DNA of 35,243 nt, taken from Bacillota bacterium. Its GTDB lineage: Bacteria; Bacillota; Sulfobacillia; Sulfobacillales; Sulfobacillaceae. Under the pieces are notes generated by a model, which saw only the letters and a program-made list of their open reading frames with translations, made no database searches and was not told where the DNA came from. Of this stretch, positions 8,222-16,831 are shown piece after piece. Every line of letters starts with the position of its first letter. The stretch's first letter is position 1. The translations under genes were made by a program, and so were the position numbers. The stretch is taken from assembly GCA_021799435.1 (NCBI GenBank), contig JAJZAN010000028.1:1-35243 (forward strand). Reading direction: 5' to 3'.

Positions 8222-8656
8222 ATGTCCACGTATATGGCTCGTCCTGCTGAGGTGACACGCAAGTGGTTTGTAATTGACGCGGCGGGGTTGCCTTTGGGCC
8301 GAGTAGCCACGGCGGCGGCCATGCTTCTGCGTGGAAAACACAAGCCGATTTACACTCCGCATATTGATACCGGTGATTATGTGATCATCGTGAATGCGGA
8401 TAAAGCCGTGTTGACCGGTCGGAAGCTGGACCAAAAGATTTATTTCCGTCATTCGGGTTACGAAGGTGGTTTAAAGCGCACCGTGTATCGTCAGCTCATG
8501 GCCAAAAAGCCGGAGTTTGCCGTCGAGAAGGCGGTGCGGGGTATGTTGCCGCACAATCGTCTGGGGCGCGCTATGTTTAAGAAACTCAAAGTGTACCGAG
8601 GATCTGAGCATCCGCATTCAGCCCAAGTTCCGGAGCAGTGGGAGGTTATTGGCTAA
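8222..8656 (+). CDS. rplM: 50S ribosomal protein L13
   Basis: Early-assembly large-subunit protein. The 144-residue product shows [56 protein letters not shown] and the terminal HPHSAQVPE block, all diagnostic of L13. The start ATG 8222 follows GGGAGGG (8205-8211); the frame is open upstream to 8171, but that part is the leader hairpin. Its TAA shares one base with the ATG of rpsI (TAATG), so translation of the two is coupled. Confidence 0.98.
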   Translation: MSTYMARPAEVTRKWFVIDAAGLPLGRVATAAAMLLRGKHKPIYTPHIDTGDYVIIVNADKAVLTGRKLDQKIYFRHSGYEGGLKRTVYRQLMAKKPEFAVEKAVRGMLPHNRLGRAMFKKLKVYRGSEHPHSAQVPEQWEVIG

Positions 8657-9048
8657 TGGCAGTAGCACAGTTCTGGGGTACTGGTCGCCGTAAGAATGCC
8701 GTTGCACGGGTGCGTTTGCTCCCCGGCACGGGCAAGATTCGGATTAACGGCCGCGAGTTTGAAGATTACTTCCCGGTTCTCACGCTTCGTACCGCGATCG
8801 TCGGTCCGTTAAAGACCGCCGATGTTGAAGGGCGGTTCGACGTATTGGTTCGGGTGGAAGGCGGCGGATTGACGGGTCAGGCGGGTGCTGTGCGTCACGG
8901 CATCGCGCGGGCACTCTTGGGTGTCGACCCCAATTTCCGCCACGGTTTGAAGCAGCGCGGATTTTTGACGCGGGATGCCCGGGTCAAAGAGCGCCGCAAG
9001 TACGGTCTGAAGAAGGCCCGCAAGGCTCCGCAATTCTCCAAACGTTAA
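8656..9048 (+). CDS. rpsI: 30S ribosomal protein S9
   Basis: Small-subunit protein whose basic C-terminal tail reaches the P-site tRNA. The 130-residue product has [19 protein letters not shown] near the start, [19 protein letters not shown] in the middle, and the terminal [16 protein letters not shown] with the invariant KR end. The start ATG overlaps the L13 stop by one base and has GGAGGT at 8641-8646. A strong terminator follows, closing a two-gene operon. Confidence 0.98.
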   Translation: MAVAQFWGTGRRKNAVARVRLLPGTGKIRINGREFEDYFPVLTLRTAIVGPLKTADVEGRFDVLVRVEGGGLTGQAGAVRHGIARALLGVDPNFRHGLKQRGFLTRDARVKERRKYGLKKARKAPQFSKR

Positions 9049-9055
9049 TTGTGGG

Positions 9056-9079
9056 AAGCCCCTTTCGAGGGGCTTTTTC
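9056..9079 (+). terminator. Rho-independent terminator of rplM-rpsI
   Basis: AAGCCCC (9056-9062) pairs with GGGGCTT (9069-9075) around a 6-nt loop, followed by TTTTTC. It begins eight bases after the rpsI stop. Confidence 0.92.
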
Positions 9080-9183
9080 TTGTTTGCGGCCCTGATTTGT
9101 GACGCATGTCTTCACGTTCGTTAGACTGGACGTGAGGAGGAGGGATATCCACGGCCAACCAAATTCCACGGGGCTCGAATGAC

Positions 9184-10161
9184 ATGGGAGGGGTCGGGCT
9201 CCTGCGCAACTTTTTAGCGCGGATCCGCTGGCGATTGACTCCTGGGCGGGCCGTGCGGGCCATATTGGCGGTAGTGATTATCCTAGCCGGTGGTGCGCTG
9301 GTGTTTCATTGGACCCAGCATGTCGGCTACTTTACGGCGCTTTATTGGGTTATCACCACTGTCAGCACGGTGGGCTACGGGGACGTGGTGCCCCACACCC
9401 GCGCCGCCCGCATCGTAGCTATGGTCGTCATGGTTGTCGCGGTTCCGGTGATGGGATTGTTACTGGCGGATGCGGCATCAGGATTAGTGGAAGGACGATT
9501 GAGGAGGATACTGGGAATGAGTACGCGCAGCGTGCCGAAGGATTACATGTTGGTGCTGGGATGGACCATGCCGGCTCGCATTGCGGTCACGGATTTACTG
9601 GCGCGCGGGCGCCATGTGCTGGTCATTGCGAATGTGGACGGCCTGGGGATGGACCATCCGCACCTGCAGTTTTTGCACGGCGATCCGGCCGACGAGGCCA
9701 ATTTGGAACGGATTAACCCGCAAGAGGCGCACGCGGCTATTTTATGTCACGACCACGACGGCGACATTCTCATCGCCGCCTTAGCCTTGCACCACATGGC
9801 TCCGCAACTGCCCATCACAGCGGTTCCATCCCGCTCCAATACCGCGCAAGCGATGGCCGACTTAGGACTTTTGGCCAGCTTTCCCAGCAACGACTTGATG
9901 GGCCATGTGCTGGCGCGTGCTGCTCAGGCACCGCATGCTGGTCCCCTGATTTGGCAGCTAGTGCGGGACGAACATCACCGGATCCAGGAGGAGACGCCAA
10001 ACGCGGCGGAAATTGGGCAAACCATGGAAGAGGTGCGCTCGGCCCGGGCCCTTAAAGGGCAACTAGTTTTCGGTGTGCTGAATGGAGACCAAGTGGAATT
10101 TGCGTTGTCGGGTCAGCGCTTGACGGCGGATCACCGGCTCATTGTACTGGTGCCGGCCTAA
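9184..10161 (+). CDS. Two-TM potassium channel with TrkA-N/RCK domain
   Basis: A 325-residue MthK/Kch-type channel subunit that probably forms a tetramer in the membrane. TM1 is about residues 23-42, the pore helix and selectivity filter are at 50-67 (TTVSTVGYGD, the K+ signature TVGYGD), and TM2 is about 77-97. A cytosolic Rossmann-like RCK domain follows from about 118, with a C-terminal TrkA-C-like lobe. The glycine-rich nucleotide loop of the RCK domain is atypical (LVLGWTMPARIA instead of GxGxxG), so NAD or ATP binding is doubtful. No good SD is visible just before ATG 9184. An inverted repeat TCACGT-N12-ACGTGA (9112-9135) lies upstream around a possible -10 TAGACT. Confidence 0.88.
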   Translation: MGGVGLLRNFLARIRWRLTPGRAVRAILAVVIILAGGALVFHWTQHVGYFTALYWVITTVSTVGYGDVVPHTRAARIVAMVVMVVAVPVMGLLLADAASGLVEGRLRRILGMSTRSVPKDYMLVLGWTMPARIAVTDLLARGRHVLVIANVDGLGMDHPHLQFLHGDPADEANLERINPQEAHAAILCHDHDGDILIAALALHHMAPQLPITAVPSRSNTAQAMADLGLLASFPSNDLMGHVLARAAQAPHAGPLIWQLVRDEHHRIQEETPNAAEIGQTMEEVRSARALKGQLVFGVLNGDQVEFALSGQRLTADHRLIVLVPA

Positions 10162-10214
10162 CCCGAGCTCCCGGATTTTTTGCCCTGTCTCTCCGCCCCG
10201 CGCGAACAGCAACG

Positions 10215-10223
10215 TGCTATACT
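10215..10223 (+). promoter_or_regulatory. Possible extended -10 promoter of DMT transporter
   Basis: TGCTATACT gives an extended -10 (TGn-TATACT) 47 nt before the preferred start of the transporter. No convincing -35 lies upstream, which is tolerable for an extended -10 promoter. Confidence 0.4.
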
Positions 10224-10269
10224 TCGGGAATTAGATGGATAGAAAGACCGCAACCAGGAGATGACAGGC

Positions 10270-11247
10270 GTGAGTGGTACAGGGGGCAAAAACTGGCGAA
10301 TCCCTGGATTGGGTGAAGTCCCGGCAGCAGGACTCTTGCATCTTATGGTTGTTTATATTGTCTGGGGCAGTACCTATTTAGCCATTCGGATTGCGGTGAT
10401 GGGACCGCATGGCTTTCCCCCGTTCATGCTGGGGGCGGGCCGCATGCTGTTGGGCGGAGGCCTGTTGCTCCTGTGGTTGGTGGTGGCAAAAAAGCGAGTC
10501 CGGCTGGATCGGAAAGAGTGGCTTTGGGCGGCGGCCTCCGGAATTTTGCTGTGGACTGGCGGCAACGGCATGGTGATGTTTGCCGAGCGTTACCAGGCGT
10601 CCGGTTATTCTGCGCTGGTGATGGGAATGGTGCCGATCTGGGTGGCCGTGGTGGAACTGGTTCGCACCAGGAGGGCGCCTCTCTTGTTGTGGATGGGTTT
10701 GAGCGTCGGGCTGCTGGGATTAGTCATTTTGACCCTGCCCGGCTTCCGCGGGTCCGCGGCCGATGCCGAGGGCATTATTTCTTTGGTGGTGGCATCGCTG
10801 TCTTGGGCGGCTGGGTTAATTCTACAGCGCGCCAAACTGCCGAATCCCGATCCTGTCACGAGTTCTGCTTGGCAGCAGTTGTTCGGCGGCGGCGGGTTTC
10901 TCCTGCTGGCGTTGGCCACGGGCGAGCCGTTTCCCCACCCCGGGCCGGCGGCTCTGGCAGGTTTCGGATATCTGGTGGTGGTGGGATCCCTCCTCGCATT
11001 TACGTCGTTCATCATGGCAACCCGGCTCTTGCCGATTATCTTGGTGACCACCTACTCGTACGTCAATCCCTTGGTCGCTGTCCTGCTCGGCGCCTTAGTA
11101 TTGGGCGAATCTGTCACCCCGTCCACCATTATGGGTGGATTGCTGCTGCTTGTCGGGGTGGCCGGTGTCATTATGGGGAACCGTCCTCGGCGCGCGGGTG
11201 ATCCACCGCTCGCACCTTGGGACGGGGCAGTCAACGACGTTAACTGA
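10270..11247 (+). CDS. DMT-superfamily transporter with two EamA domains
   Basis: A polytopic inner-membrane protein of 325 residues with about ten hydrophobic segments arranged as two EamA repeats. The family signature YIVWGSTYLAIRIAV is in the first repeat and a second repeat begins near VVASLSWAAGLILQRAK. Members export amino acids, their analogues or metabolites; YedA/RhtA-like specificity cannot be read from the sequence. The start is set at GTG 10270, nine bases after AGGAG (10256-10260). The in-frame ATG at 10261 lies directly against that SD and is a poor start. It converges with the XRE regulator, overlapping by 8 nt. Confidence 0.88.
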   Translation: MSGTGGKNWRIPGLGEVPAAGLLHLMVVYIVWGSTYLAIRIAVMGPHGFPPFMLGAGRMLLGGGLLLLWLVVAKKRVRLDRKEWLWAAASGILLWTGGNGMVMFAERYQASGYSALVMGMVPIWVAVVELVRTRRAPLLLWMGLSVGLLGLVILTLPGFRGSAADAEGIISLVVASLSWAAGLILQRAKLPNPDPVTSSAWQQLFGGGGFLLLALATGEPFPHPGPAALAGFGYLVVVGSLLAFTSFIMATRLLPIILVTTYSYVNPLVAVLLGALVLGESVTPSTIMGGLLLLVGVAGVIMGNRPRRAGDPPLAPWDGAVNDVN

Positions 11248-12481
11248 CAAAGTGGAGCGTACAGAGTGTGGAGACCCGCGTGTCGGCCACTTGGGGCAGG
11301 ATGCCGCGATCGGCGGTTGCGCGGTGCAGCACAGCCTCCACGAGTCGGGTGTCTGGATCGGCAGGCAGCCACTTCCGGGCTTGCTCAAGCCACTCTTCCG
11401 CCTCTTGATGGGCGGGGGCATGACAGGCCATCCATAGAGCGACGCGGCCCTTGATGGGATTATCCCAGCCAGCAATGCGATTCCACAGTTCCTCGGCCCA
11501 GTCGCGGCGATGGGCGCTCTGCACGGACTGCAGGGCAATGGCGACGGCCTGCTCCAGTTCTTCCGACTGCGACGGGTCCTTCAAGAATTCTGTAAGGTTC
11601 CTGGCGATGCGGTCAAAGGCTTCCGCTTCTCGTCCCAAAAGCACCAGACCGCGAGCGAGATCAACTTCCAACCGCCGGTGCAGTCGGTCAGGAGTGACCG
11701 CATCCAGGCGTGCCGCGGTATCGTCGGCGAGTCGATGGGCCTCCGATTCGCGGGGTGTCTGGGCCCAGGTGCTGACGAGGCGGACCGCGATAGCCAGCGA
11801 GCGCGGGGAGTGGGAATCCGGTTGGCGCTGACGCGACTCCTGATATAGGGCGGCGGCGGATGTCCAGGCGCCCAGGCTGGCCCAAAAATCGCCGTAGCGG
11901 CATAAGGCCGATGCGGCCAAGTCATCGGAGACCGACTCCATTCGGGCCATCTCCACACTTTGTTGGAATCGTACCACGGCTTGATGGTAGACGCCGGCAT
12001 CGGCATAGGCTTGGCCCAATACCGAGGCTGCATCGATGACCAGTTCGGGCTGCTCTTGGATGCCCGGCGTATCCAACGCCCGGGTGAGATGCTGGATGGC
12101 CTCTGGAATTCGATGGCGGGTCATTTCAAGGCGGCCCATTTCAACTGCAATGGTGGCGAGGATGTCGTCCCGCCCCATCCGCTCCGCGAGGAGGCGACCC
12201 TCGTCCAGACCAACTAGGGCTTCATCCAGCCGATGACTGGCCCATAGGGCGCGGGCCGCCTTCAAGAGCACTTCGATGGTGCGCAAGTCATCATCGTTGT
12301 CCAAAAAATATCCCAAGGGCTTTCCCAGCCGTTGGGCCATAACCTTTAGGGCGTTCCGGGATGGTCGAATGCGGCCCAGTTCAACTTGACTCACATAGCT
12401 CTTAGTTAGTTCGAGACCTGCTAATTGTTCTTGGGTTAAGCCAAGCTTTTTACGCAAGTCGCGAATTTTTTCCCCGACCAC
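11240..12481 (-). CDS. XRE-family HTH regulator with TPR-like helical domain
   Basis: A 413-residue protein. Residues 1-58 form an HTH_XRE domain (EKIRDLRKKLGLTQEQLAGL, then TKSYVSQVELGRIRPSRNAL). The rest is all-helical with TPR-like repeats (ARALWASHRLDEALVGLDEG, AIQHLTRALD, QAVVRFQQSVEMA). This layout resembles RRNPP/Rap-type or SinR-like quorum and sporulation regulators, whose TPR part senses a peptide or partner; that link is an inference and no peptide gene is visible nearby. The start GTG 12481 follows AGGAGGGG. A TGTA-N7-TACA dyad (12503-12517) just upstream may be its own operator. It is divergent from the CCA-adding enzyme. Confidence 0.88.
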   Translation of the reverse strand: MVGEKIRDLRKKLGLTQEQLAGLELTKSYVSQVELGRIRPSRNALKVMAQRLGKPLGYFLDNDDDLRTIEVLLKAARALWASHRLDEALVGLDEGRLLAERMGRDDILATIAVEMGRLEMTRHRIPEAIQHLTRALDTPGIQEQPELVIDAASVLGQAYADAGVYHQAVVRFQQSVEMARMESVSDDLAASALCRYGDFWASLGAWTSAAALYQESRQRQPDSHSPRSLAIAVRLVSTWAQTPRESEAHRLADDTAARLDAVTPDRLHRRLEVDLARGLVLLGREAEAFDRIARNLTEFLKDPSQSEELEQAVAIALQSVQSAHRRDWAEELWNRIAGWDNPIKGRVALWMACHAPAHQEAEEWLEQARKWLPADPDTRLVEAVLHRATADRGILPQVADTRVSTLCTLHFVS

Positions 12482-12502
12482 CTGAACCCCTCCTGTGTAA
12501 AA

Positions 12503-12517
12503 TGTATCATAAGTACA
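12503..12517. promoter_or_regulatory. Small dyad between XRE regulator and CCA-adding enzyme
   Basis: TGTA (12503-12506) and TACA (12514-12517) form a 15-bp AT-rich dyad in the 70-bp divergent intergenic region. Its place suggests an operator for the neighbouring HTH protein, but the arms are short and could be chance. Confidence 0.3.
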
Positions 12518-12551
12518 ATGCCATTTAACAGAGGTTGTGCAGGGGACATAG

Positions 12552-13751
12552 ATGGGGGGATGGGACGTGACTCACATCGAGCGGCGCATTCAGGCCCTCG
12601 TGATCCCGCCCGCTGTCTTAGAGGTTATGGATAACATCCGCAAGGCCGGCGGGGAGGTCTACGTGGTGGGAGGGGCCATCCGTCGCTGGGTGTGGCAATC
12701 GCGGGGCGCCAGTGCTGCGGATTATCAGGACTGGGATCTCACCACCAATTTGCCGCAAGAGGCGTTGGTCCGGCTTGCAGCCGGGCAGAAACATCCCGGC
12801 GAGCGGTTTGGTACTTTTCGCTTGGGCGAGGGGGTGGAAGTCACCCTCATGCGGCGGGAAGGAGACTATCAAGATGCTCGCCACCCCTCCCGTTTGATAC
12901 CGACGCCGGATATTGCTGCGGACCTGAACCGCCGGGACTTCACTGTCAATGCGGTGGCCTTCGATGGCCGCCGGATCGTGGCAGTCGAGCATGGGATTCA
13001 GGATCTGGCCGGCCGACGGCTTCGGGCCGTCGGGCGAGCCGAAGAACGATTTCGGGAGGATCCGCTCCGCATCTTGCGACTCATTCGCATGATGGCTTTG
13101 GAGGATGCCTCGGCCGACGCTGAAACACTGCAAGCAGCTCGGGACTTAGCGCAAGAAACCCTCAAGGTCAGCCGCGAACGCCGCCTGGCCGAGTTCCTGC
13201 GCTTTTTGGAGAGCGATCTTGCCGCCTGGTCCCTGTGGGATCAGGCGGGGATGAGTCAGTCTATGGAGTGGCCTTCTATGTGCGCCAGGCTGGAGGCAGG
13301 GCGATGGGTCAACCCGCCCCGGAGCGCGCTTGGGCGACTGGCCGCCTATCATTTGGCGCGATATGGCACGATCCAGCATCTCCGCACTTGGGCAGGGTGG
13401 TGGCCGCTTCCACGGGATTGGCCACCCGCCCTAGCCGAGTTGGGCCGAGCAGGCGGAAGTTGGGATCCCGCAGCTTGGGCGCAGAGGGCGCGCCGCGAGG
13501 ATGGGCGTTTTGCCTGGCTGTTTCGCGATCTGGCGGAAGCGGCCGGTCTGCCGGCGGCCGAATTGGAGCGGGTGCGGCTCTCTCTCAGCACGGACCAGAT
13601 CATGCAGGAATTTGATCTGCAGGGTGTGGTGCTGGGACGCGTGCTAAGTGGGCTCCGGGGGGCGATTGCCGCAGAACCTCTGCTAAATGAGCCCGACATC
13701 TTGCGCGGGAAGATTCGAGACTATCTCTGCGATTCCGGGAATGATTGTTAG
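12552..13751 (+). CDS. cca: CCA tRNA nucleotidyltransferase (class II)
   Basis: Adds or repairs the 3'-CCA end of tRNAs from CTP and ATP without a nucleic acid template. The class II head is clear: VYVVGGAIRR (G-G-x-x-R), the metal-binding DWD in DYQDWDLTTN, and LNRRDFTVNAVAF, followed by the nucleotide-recognition part FREDPLRILRLIRMM. No HD phosphohydrolase domain is visible in the C-terminal half, so this is the Bacillus-type enzyme. Length is 399 residues. ATG 12552 is used, but in-frame GTG 12567 has a better-placed purine run (12554-12559) and may be the real start. A poly(A) polymerase is the main alternative for this family. Confidence 0.92.
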   Translation: MGGWDVTHIERRIQALVIPPAVLEVMDNIRKAGGEVYVVGGAIRRWVWQSRGASAADYQDWDLTTNLPQEALVRLAAGQKHPGERFGTFRLGEGVEVTLMRREGDYQDARHPSRLIPTPDIAADLNRRDFTVNAVAFDGRRIVAVEHGIQDLAGRRLRAVGRAEERFREDPLRILRLIRMMALEDASADAETLQAARDLAQETLKVSRERRLAEFLRFLESDLAAWSLWDQAGMSQSMEWPSMCARLEAGRWVNPPRSALGRLAAYHLARYGTIQHLRTWAGWWPLPRDWPPALAELGRAGGSWDPAAWAQRARREDGRFAWLFRDLAEAAGLPAAELERVRLSLSTDQIMQEFDLQGVVLGRVLSGLRGAIAAEPLLNEPDILRGKIRDYLCDSGNDC

Positions 13752-13793
13752 GACTGGCTCATACCCCTCATACAGAAGAAAGAGGGGGATGGC

Positions 13794-14546
13794 ATGCGGC
13801 GGGGTGTCAGTGCATCGGCACGGGTGATGGCGGTCTTGGCGGCGGCCTTGCTGGTCGGGGGTTTTGGGCTGGCCGGCCGCGCCCTAAGCGAACCCCAAAA
13901 GGAGCCAACCCAGCTGCCTCCCTTAATCGGGGATTTGCTGCGGGGACGGACCATTATCATAGACCCTGGACACGGCGGATATGACCCCGGGGCGCGCGGG
14001 CGGAACACGACCGAGGCGAAACTGAACCTCGAGGTTGCCTTGAAGCTTCGCACCTGGTTTCAGATGGCCGGAGCGCGGGTGCTGATGACCTGGTCCCGAC
14101 CGGGCGAGATTCCCGAGAACCGCAAGTACCGCGTCCGGCAGCGCATGGACTGGATTAACCAGCACAAGGCAGACCTGCTCATCGATATCCATTGCAATTC
14201 AGGCGCCTCATCCTATCGGGGACCGCAAACTTTCTATTGGGACGGGGCGGCCAGTTACCATTTGGCTCACGATGTGCAGGACGAGTTGCGCTACTTCACC
14301 AGCACTCGGCGGGACGTGAAGCGCATCGACCAATACGTGTTGCGGTACGCTAAAATTCCAGCCGTGAACGTCGAAGTGGGCTTCATCACCAATTCCCAGG
14401 AAGAGCGCCTCCTCATGACCCCGACCTATCAAGAGGACTTGACATGGTATATTTTTATCGGCACTGAGCGCTGGCTGCTGAAGGGCCGTTGGCCGGCGAC
14501 GTTGCTGCAGTCTCCCCCGCCTACCGACCTCTTGGTCCGCGACTGA
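13794..14546 (+). CDS. cwlD: N-acetylmuramoyl-L-alanine amidase, CwlD-like
   Basis: A zinc amidase of the Amidase_3 family that cleaves the bond between muramic acid and the stem peptide. In spore formers CwlD acts in making muramic-delta-lactam in cortex. The 250-residue protein has an N-terminal signal anchor (about 9-30) and one catalytic domain with IIIDPGHGGYDPGARG (zinc His), TEAKLNLEVAL (zinc Glu), LLIDIHCNS (zinc His) and VNVEVGFITNSQEE (catalytic Glu). Size and architecture match CwlD rather than multi-domain vegetative amidases. AGAAAGAGGGGG precedes the ATG. It starts 42 nt after the cca gene and may share its transcript. CwlD rather than LytC-like function is inferred. Confidence 0.85.
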   Translation: MRRGVSASARVMAVLAAALLVGGFGLAGRALSEPQKEPTQLPPLIGDLLRGRTIIIDPGHGGYDPGARGRNTTEAKLNLEVALKLRTWFQMAGARVLMTWSRPGEIPENRKYRVRQRMDWINQHKADLLIDIHCNSGASSYRGPQTFYWDGAASYHLAHDVQDELRYFTSTRRDVKRIDQYVLRYAKIPAVNVEVGFITNSQEERLLMTPTYQEDLTWYIFIGTERWLLKGRWPATLLQSPPPTDLLVRD

Positions 14547-14551
14547 GGGCG

Positions 14552-14579
14552 GACACCATCTTCGGGTTATAATGGTGTC
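14552..14579. promoter_or_regulatory. Promoter -10 embedded in an inverted repeat before arginase
   Basis: GACACCAT (14552-14559) and ATGGTGTC (14572-14579) are perfect 8-bp inverted arms separated by 12 nt. The right arm overlaps a consensus -10 TATAAT (14568-14573) 27 nt before the arginase start. No T tract follows, so it looks like an operator rather than a terminator. A -35 is not obvious. Confidence 0.55.
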
Positions 14580-14600
14580 AGAACGGGAAAGGAGCTCGCT

Positions 14601-15500
14601 ATGACACCAAAAAACATCAGCATCATCGGTGTTCCTCTCGATTATGGCGCCGATCGCCGCGGCGTGGACATGGGACCCAGTGCCATCCGCTATGCAGGAC
14701 TGCATGAGAAGCTGCGTCAGGTCGGCCACACCGTCACCGATTTGGGCAATTTGACCGTGCCGGTGCCGGAAAGTCGTCCCGCCAGCGACAGTCGATTGAA
14801 GTACATGGCCGAGATTGTCAAAGTCAACCGCACGCTCGCGCGCACGGTAGAGAAGGTCTTGAACGAAGGCCAGTATCCCGTGGTGCTGGGCGGGGACCAT
14901 GCCATCGCCATGGGCACCATTGCGGGACTGCTGCGGGTTCGTCCCAAAATGGGCTTGCTATGGTTCGACGCGCATGGGGACTTTAACACCGAAGACACCT
15001 CGCCTTCCGGGAACATCCACGGCATGCCGGTGGCGGTGGCGGCTGGCCTCAGCCAGACCGAATTGGCTTCCCCCTTTAAAGGAACATATCTCGATACGGC
15101 GAAAATAGTCTACGTGGGCGTGCGCACTCTCGACCCGGATGAAGCGGAAGCGCTCCGTCAGAGCAACGCCACCGTCTTCTCCATGCACGAAATTGACCGC
15201 TACGGCATGCGGGAAGTGATGCGGCGCGCGATCGACATTGTTACCGACGGCACCCAAGGGGTGCATTTGAGCTTTGACATCGATGCCCTCGATCCAATCT
15301 ATGCCCCGGGATCCGGCACTCCGTACAGCGGTGGACTCACCGACCGCGAGGCGCATTTGGCGCTTGAGCTGTTGGCTGAAGCCGATGTGTTGACGTCGAT
15401 GGAGATGGTGGAAGTGAACCCTATTTTGGATGAACACAACCGAACCGGAGAGCTGGCGGCCAATCTGATTGCCTCGGCCTTAGGCCACCGGATTATTTAA
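14601..15500 (+). CDS. rocF: Arginase
   Basis: Binuclear manganese ureohydrolase splitting arginine to ornithine and urea. Metal ligands are visible: VVLGGDHAIAMG (His), LLWFDAHGDFNT (Asp-x-His-x-Asp) and LSFDIDALDP (Asp-x-Asp). The N-terminal IIGVPLDYGADRRGVDMGPSA and the terminal VNPILDEHNRT are typical of arginase rather than agmatinase or formimidoylglutamase. The length of 299 residues is that of Bacillus RocF. AAAGGAG precedes the ATG. It is followed 17 nt later by an M20 amidohydrolase, suggesting an operon for nitrogen recovery from arginine or N-acyl amino acids. The ornithine and urea steps are not in the window. Confidence 0.93.
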   Translation: MTPKNISIIGVPLDYGADRRGVDMGPSAIRYAGLHEKLRQVGHTVTDLGNLTVPVPESRPASDSRLKYMAEIVKVNRTLARTVEKVLNEGQYPVVLGGDHAIAMGTIAGLLRVRPKMGLLWFDAHGDFNTEDTSPSGNIHGMPVAVAAGLSQTELASPFKGTYLDTAKIVYVGVRTLDPDEAEALRQSNATVFSMHEIDRYGMREVMRRAIDIVTDGTQGVHLSFDIDALDPIYAPGSGTPYSGGLTDREAHLALELLAEADVLTSMEMVEVNPILDEHNRTGELAANLIASALGHRII

Positions 15501-15517
15501 TAGCGGAGGGACAGACG

Positions 15518-16636
15518 GTGGGTTGGCAGGAAAACGTGATTCAATATCGGCGCGATTTGCACCGCATCCCTGAATTGGGATTTCAAGAAGTCAAAACACA
15601 TGCCTACCTGTGGGAGCGGTTGCAAAGCTTCGGATTGGAACCCCAGGCGATTGGCGGAACGGGCATCATGGCGGACATTAAGGGAAACCAGGCCGGCAAG
15701 ACCGTGGCCCTCCGAGCTGATATGGATGGGCTTCCGCTTCAGGAGGAGACGGCAGAGCCATTTATTTCCGAGCACGCCGGCATTATGCATGCTTGCGGCC
15801 ACGATGGCCACATGGCCATCCTGTTGGCCCTGGCGGAGCGCTTGAGTGAGGACCGCAATTTTGCCGGTACAGTGCGGGTATTTTTCCAGCCATCGGAGGA
15901 AAAGCTGCCGGGCGGCGCACCGACGCTCATCAAAGAAGGGGTCCTCGAGGGAGTGGACACCGTTTATGGTCTGCACTTGTGGGCGGATGATCCGGTCGGT
16001 TGGGTCGGACTGCGTCCCGGCGCCGTGATGGCCAATGCCGATCAGTTTACCATCCGCATCCATGGGGTAGGCGGTCACGGATCGCAGCCGCAGGTCACCA
16101 AGGACGCCGTGCTGATTGCGTCGCAGACCGTGGTCAACCTGCAGACGATTGTGTCCCGCCGACTGGGTGCCTTTGAACCTGCCGTGGTGACCTGCGGGAC
16201 CATCAAAGGCGGTCAAAACTTCAACATTATCGCGGAGAATGCGGAGGTCACGGGGACGGTCCGGACTTTTTCCCTCGAGACGCAAGCGACTGTCTTGGCG
16301 GAAATCACCCGCGTCGCTGAGAGAACCGCAGCGCTTTACGACGCGACGGCTGAGGTGGACTACGTCAAGGGCTATCCGGTGGTGATTAACCACGAGAGGG
16401 AAGCGAACGCGTGGGCCGAGAGACTGCGGGGATTGGTTGACGTGCAAGGACCTGAGCCCAACCCGGGCGGAGAGGACTTCGCCTACTACCTGCAGCATCG
16501 CCCAGGCGCCTTCTTATTCCTGGGATGCGGGCAGGACGACAACAGCTCGGCGCCGCACCACTCGCCCCATTTCACCATTAACGAGCGGGCGTTGCCGCTG
16601 GGTGTTGAAGTGTTGTACCGGGCCATCGAGATTTAA
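15518..16636 (+). CDS. M20-family amidohydrolase (hippurate/N-acyl-amino-acid hydrolase type)
   Basis: A metal-dependent amidohydrolase of 372 residues in the M20D group that removes acyl groups from amino acids. ALRADMDGLPLQEE and MHACGHDGHMAILL carry the metal ligands and catalytic acid, FFQPSEEKLPGGA is the Glu-containing segment, and a lid/dimerisation domain inserted after about 180 includes the conserved GVGGHGSQP. The C-terminal PNPGGEDFAYYLQ ends the catalytic half. The exact substrate (N-acetyl-amino acid, hippurate, N-acetyl-diaminopimelate) is not decided by these motifs. The start GTG 15518 follows GCGGAGGG. It is probably co-transcribed with arginase and has its own terminator. 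Confidence 0.9.
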   Translation: MGWQENVIQYRRDLHRIPELGFQEVKTHAYLWERLQSFGLEPQAIGGTGIMADIKGNQAGKTVALRADMDGLPLQEETAEPFISEHAGIMHACGHDGHMAILLALAERLSEDRNFAGTVRVFFQPSEEKLPGGAPTLIKEGVLEGVDTVYGLHLWADDPVGWVGLRPGAVMANADQFTIRIHGVGGHGSQPQVTKDAVLIASQTVVNLQTIVSRRLGAFEPAVVTCGTIKGGQNFNIIAENAEVTGTVRTFSLETQATVLAEITRVAERTAALYDATAEVDYVKGYPVVINHEREANAWAERLRGLVDVQGPEPNPGGEDFAYYLQHRPGAFLFLGCGQDDNSSAPHHSPHFTINERALPLGVEVLYRAIEI

Positions 16637-16651
16637 GGAATCCTCCTCGAA

Positions 16652-16695
16652 GACCGAAGCCCCCGGGCCAGGATGCCGAGGGCTTCGGTCATTTT
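16652..16695 (+). terminator. Rho-independent terminator after M20 hydrolase
   Basis: A perfect 11-bp stem: GACCGAAGCCC (16652-16662) pairs with GGGCTTCGGTC (16680-16690), followed by ATTTT. The loop is 17 nt and the T tract is short, but stem strength and position make it convincing. Confidence 0.8.
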
Positions 16696-16729
16696 AGAAG
16701 GCAAGATGTGCGGATATCTCACTGGGTTT

Positions 16730-16757
16730 TTGAGTGAGCCCAGAATTCCGGTAGAAT
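16730..16757 (+). promoter_or_regulatory. Promoter of fur and ArsC-like gene
   Basis: -35 TTGAGT (16730-16735), 16-nt spacer, -10 TAGAAT (16752-16757). It would give a leader of about 110 nt before the fur start codon. Confidence 0.6.
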
Positions 16758-16810
16758 GGGAGCCAGTACAGGGCCGTGATGTGACAGCCAAGCTGCGCTC
16801 CTAGCACTTG

Positions 16811-16831
16811 CATCAGGCTTTCACCCTGATG
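16811..16831 (+). promoter_or_regulatory. Hairpin in fur leader
   Basis: CATCAGG (16811-16817) pairs perfectly with CCTGATG (16825-16831) around a 7-nt loop in the predicted fur 5' UTR. No T tract follows, so it may be a stability or translation-control element. I do not recognise a known riboswitch. Confidence 0.4.

Noticed and set aside
10162-10200. Terminator after the K+ channel
   Set aside because: T6 follows a short CCG/CGG pairing only; the stem is too weak to call.
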